DNA from: SAR202 cluster bacterium Casp-Chloro-G2
Lineage (GTDB): Bacteria; Chloroflexota; Dehalococcoidia; Lucifugimonadales; UBA3495
Assembly (NCBI GenBank): GCA_002816575.1
Contig: MUCI01000023.1
Coordinates: forward strand, 16,934 to 80,933
Length of the DNA: 64,000 bases
Reading direction: 5' to 3'
Below, piece after piece: positions 16,866 to 25,974 of this stretch (position 1 is its first letter; the number at the start of each line of letters is the position of its first letter). A program made the position numbers and the translations under genes. The notes under the pieces were generated by a model. That model ran no database searches and was not told the DNA's origin. It worked only from the letters and a program-made list of their open reading frames with translations.

Positions 16866-18210
16866 TCAACGGGCCGGCCAACCGGACGCCGCAACCGATA
16901 TGGGGCGTCAGCCCACCGTGTCCATCCACACCCAGGGCTGCAAGCTGAACCAGGCCGACAGTCAGGCGCTGGCCCGGCAATTTGAGCAGGCCGGTTTCAC
17001 CCTGGTGCGTACCCCGGCACGGGCCAACGTGGTGGTGTTGAATTCCTGCACCGTGACCGCGACCTCCGATGCCAAAGCCCGCCAGTACCTGCGACGCGCC
17101 CGCCGGACCAACCCCGATGCCTTGGTGGTCGCCACCGGCTGCTACGCCCAGCGGGCCAAGCAAGACCTGGCGGCGATGGATGCCGTATCTTTGGTTCTGG
17201 ACAACCGCGACAAGCCGCAACTGGTTTCAACGGTGGCCGGCAGGCTGGATGCCGCGCCGGTACGGTCCATGGCAAGCGGTGCTTCGCCCCTGGACCTGTA
17301 CGCGGGCCGAACCAGGGCCATGGTGAAGATACAGGAGGGCTGCGACCAGGTCTGCGCCTACTGCATCGTGCCCAAGGTCAGAGGCCGGGAGAGGAGCATC
17401 CCACCCGAGGAGATAATCGCCCAGATAAATGGGCGGGCCGCGGAAGGCTGCCGGGAGGCGGTATTGACCGGCACCCAACTGGGCACCTACGGGTTCGACC
17501 TGCCGGACATTAGCCTGAGGGACCTGGTGGCGCGGATATTGGCCGAGACGACCGTCGACCGGTTGCGGGTGTCTTCCCTCCAAGCCCAGGAGATCACCCC
17601 GGAGTTGTTAGACCTGTGGCAGGACCCGCGGCTCTGCCCCCATTTCCACATCCCGCTGCAGAGTGGCAGCGACACCATCCTGCGGGCCATGCGCCGCCGC
17701 TACGACACCGCCCGGTTCGCGGAAACGGTGGAGTTGGTGCGGTCTAGGATCCCGGACGCTGGTATCACCACCGATATCATTGCCGGCTTCCCCGGCGAGG
17801 GCGTAAGGGAGTTTGCCGAGAGTTACAGTTTCGCCGCGTCCATGGGCTTCAGCGACATGCACGTGTTCCCCTACTCCATCAGGCCGGGAACGTCGGCGGC
17901 CCATCTTGGCGGGCAGGTCAACGACGCCCGGAAACAGGAGCGGACCGGTGAGCTGCTGGAACTGGCGGCCGCCGCCGGCCTGGAATTCCGCCGGGCGGCA
18001 TTGGGCCAGACCAGGCCAGTACTCTGGAAACCCGCCGGCCTAGATAACCGCCCAAAAAGCGCCGACGGGTATTGGACCGGACTCACCGACAATTACCTTA
18101 GAGTGCGGGCGCAGTCCGACCAGGACTTGGGCAACGTCATCAAAGACGTGCGGTTAACAGGTCTACCTAAGGAAATGGACCATGGCTTGGTCACAGGCGA
18201 AGTCGTCTGA
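16852..18210 (+). CDS. mtaB: tRNA t6A37 methylthiotransferase MtaB
   Basis: A radical-SAM enzyme that turns t6A37 into ms2t6A37 in tRNAs reading ANN codons. About 452 residues: the UPF0004 domain has its three cysteines in TQGCKLNQAD, NSCTVT and ATGCYAQR; the radical-SAM CxxxCxxC is in EGCDQVCAYCIVPK (about 162-175); a TRAM-like tail closes the protein. MtaB is preferred over MiaB/RimO because of the CKLNQAD and SCTVT forms. TTG 16852 is chosen because GGAGG lies five bases upstream; an in-frame ATG some 48 bases later is the alternative. Works on the product of tsaD (5382). Confidence 0.92.
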   Translation: MARSDQRAGQPDAATDMGRQPTVSIHTQGCKLNQADSQALARQFEQAGFTLVRTPARANVVVLNSCTVTATSDAKARQYLRRARRTNPDALVVATGCYAQRAKQDLAAMDAVSLVLDNRDKPQLVSTVAGRLDAAPVRSMASGASPLDLYAGRTRAMVKIQEGCDQVCAYCIVPKVRGRERSIPPEEIIAQINGRAAEGCREAVLTGTQLGTYGFDLPDISLRDLVARILAETTVDRLRVSSLQAQEITPELLDLWQDPRLCPHFHIPLQSGSDTILRAMRRRYDTARFAETVELVRSRIPDAGITTDIIAGFPGEGVREFAESYSFAASMGFSDMHVFPYSIRPGTSAAHLGGQVNDARKQERTGELLELAAAAGLEFRRAALGQTRPVLWKPAGLDNRPKSADGYWTGLTDNYLRVRAQSDQDLGNVIKDVRLTGLPKEMDHGLVTGEVV

Positions 18211-18294
18211 TCGACTCCCCCGGACTTCGCGTGGGCTAGTCCAACTGTTCTTCCCTCGTCAGGGCAGTTAGGACATCGGCAGTTGGCTCCCGCA

Positions 18295-18312
18295 GCCGGC
18301 AGTCCTGCCGGC
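18295..18312. terminator. Short perfect hairpin between mtaB and the MBL gene
   Basis: GCCGGCA-GTCC-TGCCGGC is a perfect 7-bp stem with a tetraloop between two converging genes. No U-tract follows on either strand, so termination is uncertain. Confidence 0.35.
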
Positions 18313-18409
18313 ATCAAGCCTTTGCCAGATTGTGTTCCCCTTCTGGTTATCCGATATTAAGTTGTACGCCATCGGGCCGATAGTTCGGCCACCGGATGTT
18401 TAACCCGGT

Positions 18410-19240
18410 CTACAGATCAACGGGTCTGAGATAGCCCATCTCACCGCGGCGCTCAAGATATCCCGCTTTGATATCGTGGCCGTGGGAGAAGACCAACAAC
18501 CAGCCCTGTTGTTCGGCTTGGGTCAACAGGTCCCGCTTCTGCTCCAGAGTTACCTCGGGAGAGCTATCGAAGGCGGAAATAGCCACCAGGTTCAGGTGAT
18601 GGGGCGTGGGGACCAGGTCTCCAAGAAACACCACCCGCTCGCCGCCGTGGTTGAACATGACCATCTGATGACCTGAGGCATGGCCGTCGGTGACTATCGC
18701 GTTCAGTCCGGGGAGAATCTCTGAATCGCCGTCCAGCAGTTCCAGCTGACCCCGCTCTTCTATGGGCAGGAAGTTCTCCGACCGGTGCGCTCCGTTGCAA
18801 CGCTCATTGGGATTGCAGGCTTCGTCCCAGCATTCCCGCTGCACGTAGTACTTGGCCTTGGGGAAGGTTGGCACCAGATTGCCGGCGCGGTCCAGACGGG
18901 TGCATCCGCCAGAATGGTCGAAATGCAGGTGGGACAGCACCACCGCGCTGATGTCCTTGGGGGTCAGGCCGACGCCCTTCAATCCCTTCAGGAGGCGGCT
19001 GGGCACCAGGCCGAGGTTCTCTTTGTCCTGGTCCACTTCTTTGGAGCCGATCCCCGTATCCACCAGAACGTTCTGTCCGGCCACTTGCAGCAGCAGACAG
19101 TTCAGTCCCAGCGTCATCCGGTTCTTGCGGTCGGTGACCACGCTGCCTTCCCAGGCAACCTTCGGCACCTGACCGAACATGGACCCCCCGTCCATCTTGA
19201 TTACTCCATCACTGATGATCTTTACAGCTGTAGACATCAT
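18410..19240 (-). CDS. Metallo-beta-lactamase-fold hydrolase
   Basis: About 276 residues with the zinc motif HLHFDHSGG (about 104-112), a further histidine in DGHASGHQ, the bridging aspartate in FLGDLVPT and the last histidine in FSHGHDIKAG. The layout is that of lactonase-like MBL proteins (AiiA/YtnP group), which open lactones or similar esters; the true substrate is unknown. ATG 19240 is taken, with GAGGGG about 12 bases upstream; a TTG at 19264 is an alternative. It has the long intergenic region upstream to itself. Confidence 0.8.
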   Translation of the reverse strand: MMSTAVKIISDGVIKMDGGSMFGQVPKVAWEGSVVTDRKNRMTLGLNCLLLQVAGQNVLVDTGIGSKEVDQDKENLGLVPSRLLKGLKGVGLTPKDISAVVLSHLHFDHSGGCTRLDRAGNLVPTFPKAKYYVQRECWDEACNPNERCNGAHRSENFLPIEERGQLELLDGDSEILPGLNAIVTDGHASGHQMVMFNHGGERVVFLGDLVPTPHHLNLVAISAFDSSPEVTLEQKRDLLTQAEQQGWLLVFSHGHDIKAGYLERRGEMGYLRPVDL

Positions 19241-19518
19241 CGTTACACACAACCCCTCATTCAATTATTATTGAACGTTCCGCCCCGCCCGGTGCCGTGA
19301 CCAATAAGGGTTCCGAAGTTGACCCGAAGTGTCTCATCAGAGATTGCCGAAGAAGAGAGAATAGTGCTGATGACCGCGAGTATGGTCTACCGGGTTGGTT
19401 CTGGCGGGCCCGTTCTGCAGATACTATGTATTGTTTTGACCGTTGGTTTTCGATCGCTTATGTTTTAAGTAGCTTATGTTTATATCCTTATGATTACCTC
19501 CCGTACTTTCCCTTTTAG

Positions 19519-19622
19519 ACAAAAATAGCCGGGGTCCGATACCATCGGCCACCGGCTAGAGCTAACGCTGACGCTAAGTAAGGCCACACCACACACGCCC
19601 ACTCTCTCTCGTTGACCCAATT
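19519..19622 (-). ncRNA. Candidate small RNA (~100 nt), orphan transcript unit
   Basis: A minus-strand promoter (19628-19656) and an intrinsic terminator (19521-19558) enclose about 100 bases with no plausible protein. The predicted 5' part is purine/GU-rich, then a 3' hairpin ends in U5. I do not see the conserved parts of 4.5S, 6S, tmRNA or RNase P RNA. The unit is inferred from its two signals only; a short GTG-led frame crosses the terminator and is not convincing. Confidence 0.4.
19521..19558 (-). terminator. Intrinsic terminator on the minus strand
   Basis: The stem TAGCCGG...CCGGCTA (outer) with inner CCGAT/ATCGG spans 19526-19558 and is followed on the minus strand by TTTTTGTC. No protein gene ends before it on that strand, which is why it drew attention. 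Confidence 0.7.
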
Positions 19623-19627
19623 AGCAG

Positions 19628-19656
19628 ATTAATGTAAGAGCGCCGCCGCCTGTCAA
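19628..19656 (-). promoter_or_regulatory. Minus-strand promoter of the candidate RNA
   Basis: TTGACA (reverse of 19651-19656), 17 bases, then ATTAAT (19628-19633): 6/6 and 4/6 matches to sigma70. The start would fall near 19621. Confidence 0.5.
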
Positions 19657-19919
19657 GGGGGAAATACACGACTTTGAGGTCAGTATTCGGTGGAATATTA
19701 AACTTATTTAAGGCTTGGGTCAAATCCACGCCTGGGGCTCCGACGTTATGTATACCTTGCCGTTTAAGGGTGGACCCTTTTTGGCCGATTTTAGAGATGC
19801 TATACTAGCCGGATTCCGATACTGACCATCACCAAAAACCGGGGGGAAACCCGGCGAACACCCGGCCGCATTGCCCACCGCCGTACCAGCAGAACGGCCG
19901 TTGAACGAGAGGCTTCGAC

Positions 19920-21338
19920 ATGGAGAAAGACCGGAAAGAGACCACCGAGTTAGGACTGATCGGCCACCTGATGCGGAGGGCTGGATTCGGCGCCACGCTC
20001 CAAGAGTTGGAAGCGTACCAAGCCAAGGGGTACGAGGCCACCGTGGAGGAGTTGATTCACCCCGAAGACGCACCCGAATGGAACGACGACCTGGTACGCC
20101 GCTACCAGCCCGACCAGAACAGCATCATGTACTTCGAGAGCGCCCAGGCTTATTGGATGTACAGGATGATCAATTCCAAACGCCCCTTAGAGGAAAAGAT
20201 CGCCCTGTTCTGGCACGGCCTCTTCGCCACCGCCTACGGTAAGCTGAACCACGCTAAGGGCGTGGTCAACCAGACCGATACCTTCCGCCGTCACGGCCTG
20301 GGGACCTTCCACGATATATTGACGGAGCTGTCCAAGGACCCGGCCATGATCTTCTGGCTGGACAACAAGGACAACCATAAGGATGCCCCCAATGAGAACT
20401 ACGGACGGGAGCTTCTGGAGCTCTTTTCCATGGGCATCGGCAACTACACCGAAGCCGACGTGAAGAGTTGCGCCAGGGCCTTCACCGGGTGGACCATCGC
20501 CAACCAGGACTACATGAGCGTCCGCGCCGCCCGGGACTCCATCTGGCCTTCGGGACGCATCGATTGGCAGTTCGAGTACAAGCCCGAAGACCACGACGAG
20601 ACCGAAAAAGAGTTCCTGGGCCGCACCGGCAACTTCAACGGCGAAGACGTCATCGACATCGTTGCCATGCGCCCGGCCACCAGTTGGTTCATAGCCGGCA
20701 AGCTGTACGCCTACTTCGTCTCCGACACCTCCAATGAGGAGGCGACAGCGTTCCTGGCCGAGGAGTACCGCAAGTCAGGCGGCGACATCCGCTCCATGCT
20801 GCGGGCCTTGTTCCTGTCGGACTATTTCAAGTCGGAGGATGTCTGGTACGCCAAGATCAAGAGCCCTACAGAACTGGTTGTGGGCACGGCCCGGTTGGCC
20901 GGCAGTTACCAGACCCCCCAATGGGATATCACCAACCTGGCCAGCGACGCCAATTTCATGGGCCAAGAGATACTTAATCCGCCCACCGTTGAGGGCTGGC
21001 ACACCGGCACCGAGTGGGTGGACACCGGGACTCTGGTGGAGCGGGTGAACTCGACGGCGTTGGTCATTGGCGACGCCCTGCAGCCGGGGGTCCGGGACAT
21101 GATCCAGCGGCTCAAAGACCGCCAAGACACCTATCAGCCGGACGAGCTGGTTGACGCCTGCCTGCTCTTGTCCGGAGGCCTGGAGGTGTCGCACGGAACC
21201 CATCAGCGCCTGGTGGAATTCGCCGCCAACTGGGGCGAGGTGAGTTTCACTCCCGAAGACGCCGTCGCCTGCTCCGAACAGCGGGTCGTCGAGCTGCTCC
21301 AAGTGGTCCTAGCCACCCGCGAATACCAGATGGCCTAG
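19920..21338 (+). CDS. DUF1800 family protein
   Basis: A 472-residue protein beginning with LIGHLMRRAGFGAT and with the typical WHGLFAT, DNKDNHKDAPNENYGRELLELFSMG and SCARAFTGWTI motifs of DUF1800. The family has no proven biochemical role; in other genomes it usually precedes a DUF1501 gene, which is missing here. No signal peptide is visible, although many relatives are exported. The leader of about 100 bases has its own promoter-like TATACT. It is followed by the REP-like repeat and then by the NHL gene. Confidence 0.85.
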   Translation: MEKDRKETTELGLIGHLMRRAGFGATLQELEAYQAKGYEATVEELIHPEDAPEWNDDLVRRYQPDQNSIMYFESAQAYWMYRMINSKRPLEEKIALFWHGLFATAYGKLNHAKGVVNQTDTFRRHGLGTFHDILTELSKDPAMIFWLDNKDNHKDAPNENYGRELLELFSMGIGNYTEADVKSCARAFTGWTIANQDYMSVRAARDSIWPSGRIDWQFEYKPEDHDETEKEFLGRTGNFNGEDVIDIVAMRPATSWFIAGKLYAYFVSDTSNEEATAFLAEEYRKSGGDIRSMLRALFLSDYFKSEDVWYAKIKSPTELVVGTARLAGSYQTPQWDITNLASDANFMGQEILNPPTVEGWHTGTEWVDTGTLVERVNSTALVIGDALQPGVRDMIQRLKDRQDTYQPDELVDACLLLSGGLEVSHGTHQRLVEFAANWGEVSFTPEDAVACSEQRVVELLQVVLATREYQMA

Positions 21339-21385
21339 GGGCCTGGCGCACTTCTGTGCCCGGCTCGCTAGCAGAAGCAACCAAG

Positions 21386-21521
21386 CTTGTTGTCACCCCG
21401 AGTGCTTGTTGTCACCCCGAGTGCTTGTTGTCACCCCGAGTGCAGCGAGGGGTCTCGTTGCCAAAGTCGAACCAGGCTTCATCCAGCGATGGGATTCCTC
21501 GGCTCCGGCCTCGGAATGACA
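21386..21521. repeat. REP-like element with three tandem 19-bp copies
   Basis: CTTGTTGTCACCCCGAGTG is repeated three times without a gap (21386-21404, 21405-21423, 21424-21442). The last copy continues into GCAGCGAGGGGTC, and an inverted relative (TGTCATTCCGAG...CGAGGAATC on the minus strand) closes the element at 21491-21521. So it begins with TGTCA and ends with TGACA. Units of the TGTCAxxCCGAG type are common dispersed intergenic repeats in many bacteria. No transposase is present. Confidence 0.75.
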
Positions 21522-21564
21522 GGCTGGTGAGGCAGGTTTCCAATCCTGTGACTGGACACAACCA

Positions 21565-22578
21565 ATGACCACCACCAAGACATTCACCTATAGCCACACC
21601 ATCGGCTTTCTGGCCGCCACGGGACGGGGCTTCACCAACCCGGTGGACCTGGCCATCAACTCCCAGGGCGTGATCTACGTGTTGAACCGGGCGGGGCCTG
21701 AAACGCCCATCCGCTTGCCCTCCAAACGGGTCACCATGTGCAACCTGAACGAGGACTGGTTCGGAGACTTCGGCGTTGGCGGCACCGGCGACGGGGAATT
21801 CTGGTGGCCCAGTTCCATCGCGATCGACAGCCAAGACCGGGTCTACGTCTCCGACGAGGGCCTGCAGCGCATCTCGGTCTTCGACAAGGACGGAACGTTC
21901 CTGAGCAAATGGGGTGAGAAGGGCTCCGGCGCCGGGCAGCTTGAATATCCCTCCAGCCTGGCCTTCGACGCCGAAGACAACCTGTACCTGGCCGACAGCG
22001 GCAACCACCGGGTGCAGAAATTCACATCCGACGGCCGGTTCATATCGGCCTGGGGCCAGAGAGGCAGCGATCCCGGCCAGTTCGAAGGACCCTGGGGGTT
22101 GGCCTTGGCCGGTTCCGGTAACGTCTACATCTCCGATTGGGGGAACGACCGCATCCAGCGGTACGCCACGGACGGCCGGTTGATCGAGGAGTTCCCCGCG
22201 CTTCCAGAAGGCCAGGCCATTCACCGGCCGGCCGGACTAACGGTGGACGACGATGGCAACATCTATGTAGCCGACTGGGGCAACGAACGGGTGAAGATAA
22301 TCGGCCCGGACGGTAGTTTGCTGGCGTCGCTTCGAGGCGAGTCGGTGGACTCCAAGTGGGCGGCTGATTACTTCGAAGCCAACCCCGAGGAAGGACGGCT
22401 ACGCTACGAGGCCGACCTGGTGCCCGAATTAGACCCGCCGGCCCGGCGCGACCGGGAGATATCCGCCGGAGTGGAGAGCTACTTCTGGGGACCCACGGCG
22501 GTCAAGCTAGACGGCCAAGGCCGCCTATACGTCGCCGACAGCCTGCGCCACCGGCTGCAGGTCTACCAGAGCAATTAA
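21565..22578 (+). CDS. NHL-repeat beta-propeller protein
   Basis: A 337-residue protein made of about six NHL blades (for example PSSIAIDSQDRVYVSDEG, NLYLADSGNHRVQKF, NVYISDWGNDRIQRY, NIYVADWGNERVKII, RLYVADSLRHRLQVY). NHL propellers bind proteins or RNA, or act as lyases when they carry metal ligands. No signal peptide or membrane helix is seen, so it is probably cytoplasmic. It follows the repeat element and ends 12 bases before the converging glnS. Confidence 0.8.
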   Translation: MTTTKTFTYSHTIGFLAATGRGFTNPVDLAINSQGVIYVLNRAGPETPIRLPSKRVTMCNLNEDWFGDFGVGGTGDGEFWWPSSIAIDSQDRVYVSDEGLQRISVFDKDGTFLSKWGEKGSGAGQLEYPSSLAFDAEDNLYLADSGNHRVQKFTSDGRFISAWGQRGSDPGQFEGPWGLALAGSGNVYISDWGNDRIQRYATDGRLIEEFPALPEGQAIHRPAGLTVDDDGNIYVADWGNERVKIIGPDGSLLASLRGESVDSKWAADYFEANPEEGRLRYEADLVPELDPPARRDREISAGVESYFWGPTAVKLDGQGRLYVADSLRHRLQVYQSN

Positions 22579-22590
22579 TGGCCGGAACGC

Positions 22591-24285
22591 CTAGCGGACT
22601 TTGCGGCGGGCCTGGTCCATGCGGGCCCAGGTGTCCCGGAGCGCCACCGTGCGGTTGAAGACCGGGGCCTCGGGCGTGGAGTCCAGGTCGACGCAGAAAT
22701 AGCCCTGCCGCAGGAATTGGAACCGCTCTCCCGGCTTGGCTTGGTCCAGTCCCTGCTCCAGCTTGCAACCCCGCAACACGACCAACGACTCGGGGTTAAG
22801 ATTGTCTTTGAAATCACCGCCCTCCGGCAGGTCGTCGGGGTCTTCGGTGACGAACAGGTGGTCGTAGATCCGGACCTCCGCATCCACCGCCTGTTCCGCC
22901 GACACCCAATGGGAGGTGCCCCGGACCTTTCTGCCGTCGGCAGAAGTTCCCCCGTAGGTTTCCGGGTCGTAGGTGCAACGCAGCTCGGTGATCTCGCCGG
23001 TGGCCTCGTCTTTCACCACGCCGGTACAGGTGATGTAGTAGGCGTCTTTGAGCCGTATCTCCCGGCCTGGCGACAGGCGGTAGAACTTGGGCGGCGGGTC
23101 CTCGCTGAAATCGTCCCTCTCGATGTACACGGTGCGGGAGAAGAGGACCGGCCGCTCGCCCATGCTCATATCTTCCGGGTTGTTCACCGACATGATCTCT
23201 TCGGATCTGCCCTCAGGGTAGTTCTCGATGACCACCTTCAGCGGGTCCAGCACGCCCATGACCCTGGGCGACCGCTTATTCAGGTCGTCCCGCAGGGCAT
23301 GCTCCAACAGGGATATCTCAACCGTGTTGTCGCGCCGGGCCACGCCGATGCGGTCGCAGAACTCCCGGATCGCCTCGGGCGTGTAGCCCCGGCGGCGCAG
23401 CCCCGAGAGGGTGGGCATGCGCGGGTCGTCCCAGCCGTTCACGTAGCCGCCGTTCACCAATTCCATCAACCGCCGCTTGCTGAGGACCGTGTGAGTGATG
23501 TTCAGCCTCGCGAACTCGATCTGCTGCGAGTGGTAGATGCCCAGCTCGTCCAGGAACCAGTCATATAGGGGGCGATGGACCTCAAACTCCAGCGTGCAGA
23601 CGGAGTGGGTGACGCCCTCGATGGAGTCCGACTGGCCGTGGGCGAAGTCGTACATCGGGTAGATGGGCCATTCGTCGCCGGTGCGGTGGTGGGACTGTTT
23701 CAGGATGCGGTACATCACCGGGTCCCGCAGGTTCAGGTTGTTGGCGGCCATGTCTATCTTGGCCCGAAGCACGCGGGCGCCTTCCTCGAACTCTCCGGCC
23801 CGCATGCGGTGGAACAGGTCCAGGTTCTCCTCGACGGACCGGTTGCGGAAGGGGCTCTCTTTGCCGGGCTCCGTCAGCGTGCCCCGCGTTTCCCGGATCT
23901 CCTCGGGGCTGAGATCGCAAACGTAGGCCTTGCCGGCTTCGATCAGTTGGATGGCGAATTCGTACAGCTTGCCGAAGTAGTCCGAAGCGTAGTACAGGTT
24001 CTCGCCCCAGTCCCAACCCAGCCAGCGCACGTCCTCCATGATAGATTCGACGTATTCCGTCTCCTCCCTGCTGGGATTGGTGTCGTCGAAGCGCAGGTTA
24101 CAGGTGCCCCCGAACTCAGCCGCCAGCCCAAAGTTCAGGCAGACCGACTTGGCGTGGCCGATGTGGAGATAGCCGTTGGGCTCGGGGGGGAACCGGGTGA
24201 CCACCCGTCCGCCGAACTTCCCGGACTTGATGTCGTCGGCGACTATGCTGCGTACGAAGTCCACCGATGTTTCAGTCTGTGTCAT
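22591..24285 (-). CDS. glnS: Glutaminyl-tRNA synthetase
   Basis: A 564-residue class Ic aminoacyl-tRNA synthetase. The HIGH motif lies in [15 protein letters not shown] (about 31-45) and the KMSKS-like motif is VLSKRRL near 270. The [13 protein letters not shown] form and the C-terminal anticodon-binding barrels are typical of GlnRS and not of GluRS. It charges tRNA-Gln directly, so this organism need not rely on the GatCAB transamidation route for glutamine. gltX lies 120 bases upstream on the same strand. Confidence 0.93.
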   Translation of the reverse strand: MTQTETSVDFVRSIVADDIKSGKFGGRVVTRFPPEPNGYLHIGHAKSVCLNFGLAAEFGGTCNLRFDDTNPSREETEYVESIMEDVRWLGWDWGENLYYASDYFGKLYEFAIQLIEAGKAYVCDLSPEEIRETRGTLTEPGKESPFRNRSVEENLDLFHRMRAGEFEEGARVLRAKIDMAANNLNLRDPVMYRILKQSHHRTGDEWPIYPMYDFAHGQSDSIEGVTHSVCTLEFEVHRPLYDWFLDELGIYHSQQIEFARLNITHTVLSKRRLMELVNGGYVNGWDDPRMPTLSGLRRRGYTPEAIREFCDRIGVARRDNTVEISLLEHALRDDLNKRSPRVMGVLDPLKVVIENYPEGRSEEIMSVNNPEDMSMGERPVLFSRTVYIERDDFSEDPPPKFYRLSPGREIRLKDAYYITCTGVVKDEATGEITELRCTYDPETYGGTSADGRKVRGTSHWVSAEQAVDAEVRIYDHLFVTEDPDDLPEGGDFKDNLNPESLVVLRGCKLEQGLDQAKPGERFQFLRQGYFCVDLDSTPEAPVFNRTVALRDTWARMDQARRKVR

Positions 24286-24405
24286 TATCGTGTCGTCCTA
24301 AGTATCTTGCGGGTGGCCGTCCGTCTGGCTTGCCGCCCCGGACCATTCTTTCTCGTTCTTTCGTTGATGGCCTGGATGGCCGGTGGCCGTCCATCTATTC
24401 GGCGG

Positions 24406-25875
24406 CTATCCGGAGGCGCTCAACCGTTCCAGCGCGTTCTTCAAGCGGCTCACGGTACGGTCCTTGCCCAAAACTTCCAGCATCTCGAACAGCGGAGGCG
24501 AAACCGCCCGGCCGGTGGCGGCAACCCGCAGCACGCCGAAGAACTGGCGGCGCGACAGTGAAAGCCGCTCACCGGTGGCATTCAGCATCTCTTCCAGTTT
24601 CTCATGCTGATAATCGTCTGTGGCGCTAAGGTCAGCCAAAGCGGCTTTGAGGGCCGCTAGCGTCATGTCCCGGTCCATGCCTTTCTGAATGATTGTCCCC
24701 GTATCGAAATTTTCGTCGGCTTTGAAGAAGTAAGACGTCATGTCAGCCGACTCGTCCAACCGCTTGATGCGCTCTTGGACCAGCGGGGCGATCCGGCGCA
24801 GGTATTCCTCGTCCACCGGGAGCATGTCCTTGGGCAGGTCTCGCTCCAAGAACGGCATCATCCGGCTGGCGAGCTCTTCCGGGGTCAACTCCCGGATGTA
24901 CACCCCGTTCATCCAGAGCAGTTTCTCCTGGTCGAAGATGGCCGACGACTTGGTGACCCGGTCCAGGGTGAAGTTTTCGATAACGGTCTGTATGGGAACA
25001 ACATCCGTTTTGTCGTCCAGCGCCCACCCCAAGAGCAGCATGAAGTTGGTCAACGCCTCGGGCAGGTAACCGTCGACCTGATACTCGCCGATGGCGGTCG
25101 CGCCGTGACGCTTTGAGAGCTTAGCCCGGTCCGGCCCCATGATCATGGGCAGGTGGGCGAACTCTGGCGGCTCGAACCCCAGGGCGTAGAAGAGTTGCAG
25201 ATGGCGTGGTGTGCTGGGCAGCCACTCCTCGGCGCGCATGATGTGGCTGATCTTCATCAGATTGTCGTCGGCCACCACGGCCAGGTGGTAGGTGGGGAAG
25301 CCGTCGGACTTCAAGATGATGAAGTCGTTCTGAGTCTCGTTACGCCACTCGACCTCGCCCCTGATCAGGTCTTTGACCCTGGTAACCCCTTCTCTGGGCA
25401 TGGCGAACCGGATGACCTTGGAGTCGGTCCCGGCGCTCAGCTTGGCGATCTCGTCTTTACTCAGTTCGCGGCAGTGGCAATCGGCGCTGGCCGAGGTGCG
25501 CCGGTCGCGTTGCCGCCCGTCATCTTGGGCCGGCCGTTCCTGGCTGCAGAAACAATGATAGGCGTTGCCCTCGGAAACCAGCTTGTCGGCAAGGTCATGG
25601 TAGATCTGCAGCCGTTCCGACTGGTAATAAGGGCCGTAGGGTCCGCCCACCTCCGGGCCCTCATCCCAATCGATGTTCAACCAGCGCAGGCCCTCCAACA
25701 TTGCTTCGATGGACCCCGGAACCAAACGCGCCTGGTCGGTGTCTTCGACCCTGACGATGAACTTACCGCCGTTGTGACGGGCAAAAAGCCAGTTGAAGAG
25801 GGCAGTCCGGATGTTGCCGATGTGGGGCAGTCCGGTGGGGCTGGGGGCGAACCGGACGCGGACTTCTCCGGGCAA
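24406..25875 (-). CDS. gltX: Glutamyl-tRNA synthetase
   Basis: About 489 residues. The HIGH region reads APSPTGLPHIGNIRTALFNW and the KMSKS region KLSKRHGATAI. A zinc-type cluster is present (HCFCSQE ... DCHCREL, about 100-150). It loads glutamate on tRNA-Glu, needed for translation and tetrapyrrole synthesis. TTG 25875 has GGAG six bases upstream and gives the usual short lead before VRVRFAPSP; ATG 25920 would add 15 residues and lacks a Shine-Dalgarno. Probably expressed with glnS. Confidence 0.92.
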   Translation of the reverse strand: MPGEVRVRFAPSPTGLPHIGNIRTALFNWLFARHNGGKFIVRVEDTDQARLVPGSIEAMLEGLRWLNIDWDEGPEVGGPYGPYYQSERLQIYHDLADKLVSEGNAYHCFCSQERPAQDDGRQRDRRTSASADCHCRELSKDEIAKLSAGTDSKVIRFAMPREGVTRVKDLIRGEVEWRNETQNDFIILKSDGFPTYHLAVVADDNLMKISHIMRAEEWLPSTPRHLQLFYALGFEPPEFAHLPMIMGPDRAKLSKRHGATAIGEYQVDGYLPEALTNFMLLLGWALDDKTDVVPIQTVIENFTLDRVTKSSAIFDQEKLLWMNGVYIRELTPEELASRMMPFLERDLPKDMLPVDEEYLRRIAPLVQERIKRLDESADMTSYFFKADENFDTGTIIQKGMDRDMTLAALKAALADLSATDDYQHEKLEEMLNATGERLSLSRRQFFGVLRVAATGRAVSPPLFEMLEVLGKDRTVSRLKNALERLSASG

Positions 25876-25974
25876 ATCGATTCTCCACGGCGAAGATATG
25901 GGCAGACAATATTGTAGCATGGTTCACGACTGGTCTCGTGCCTGGAAACGCCTGGTTGGGGCGAGAGCCGGCCG

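Larger units (their letters stand above)
19241..19919. other. 679-base intergenic region, AT-richer than its surroundings
   Basis: No convincing protein gene. From the left it holds a plus-strand promoter-like pair (TTGACC 19436-19441, 17 bases, TATGTT 19459-19464), two direct copies of GCTTATGTTT (19456-19465, 19472-19481), a minus-strand terminator (19521-19558), a minus-strand promoter (19628-19656), a small AAGGG-TGGA-CCCTT hairpin with T residues (19766-19782), and a -10-like TATACT at 19801-19806 that could serve the DUF1800 gene. The leader of that gene has a CCGGG/CCCGG stem near 19840-19855. Confidence 0.6.

Noticed and set aside
19297..19518. 72-residue plus-strand frame in the intergenic region
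   Set aside because: No ribosome site, no family resemblance, and it lies in AT-richer sequence next to a terminator.
21386..21442. Possible CRISPR array (three tandem repeats)
   Set aside because: The copies are contiguous with no spacers and no cas genes are nearby.
21393..22224. Minus-strand frames running through the 21.4 kb repeat
   Set aside because: Their conserved-looking part (HSEAGAEES-type text) is only the translation of the REP-like repeat, and the rest is antisense to the NHL gene.
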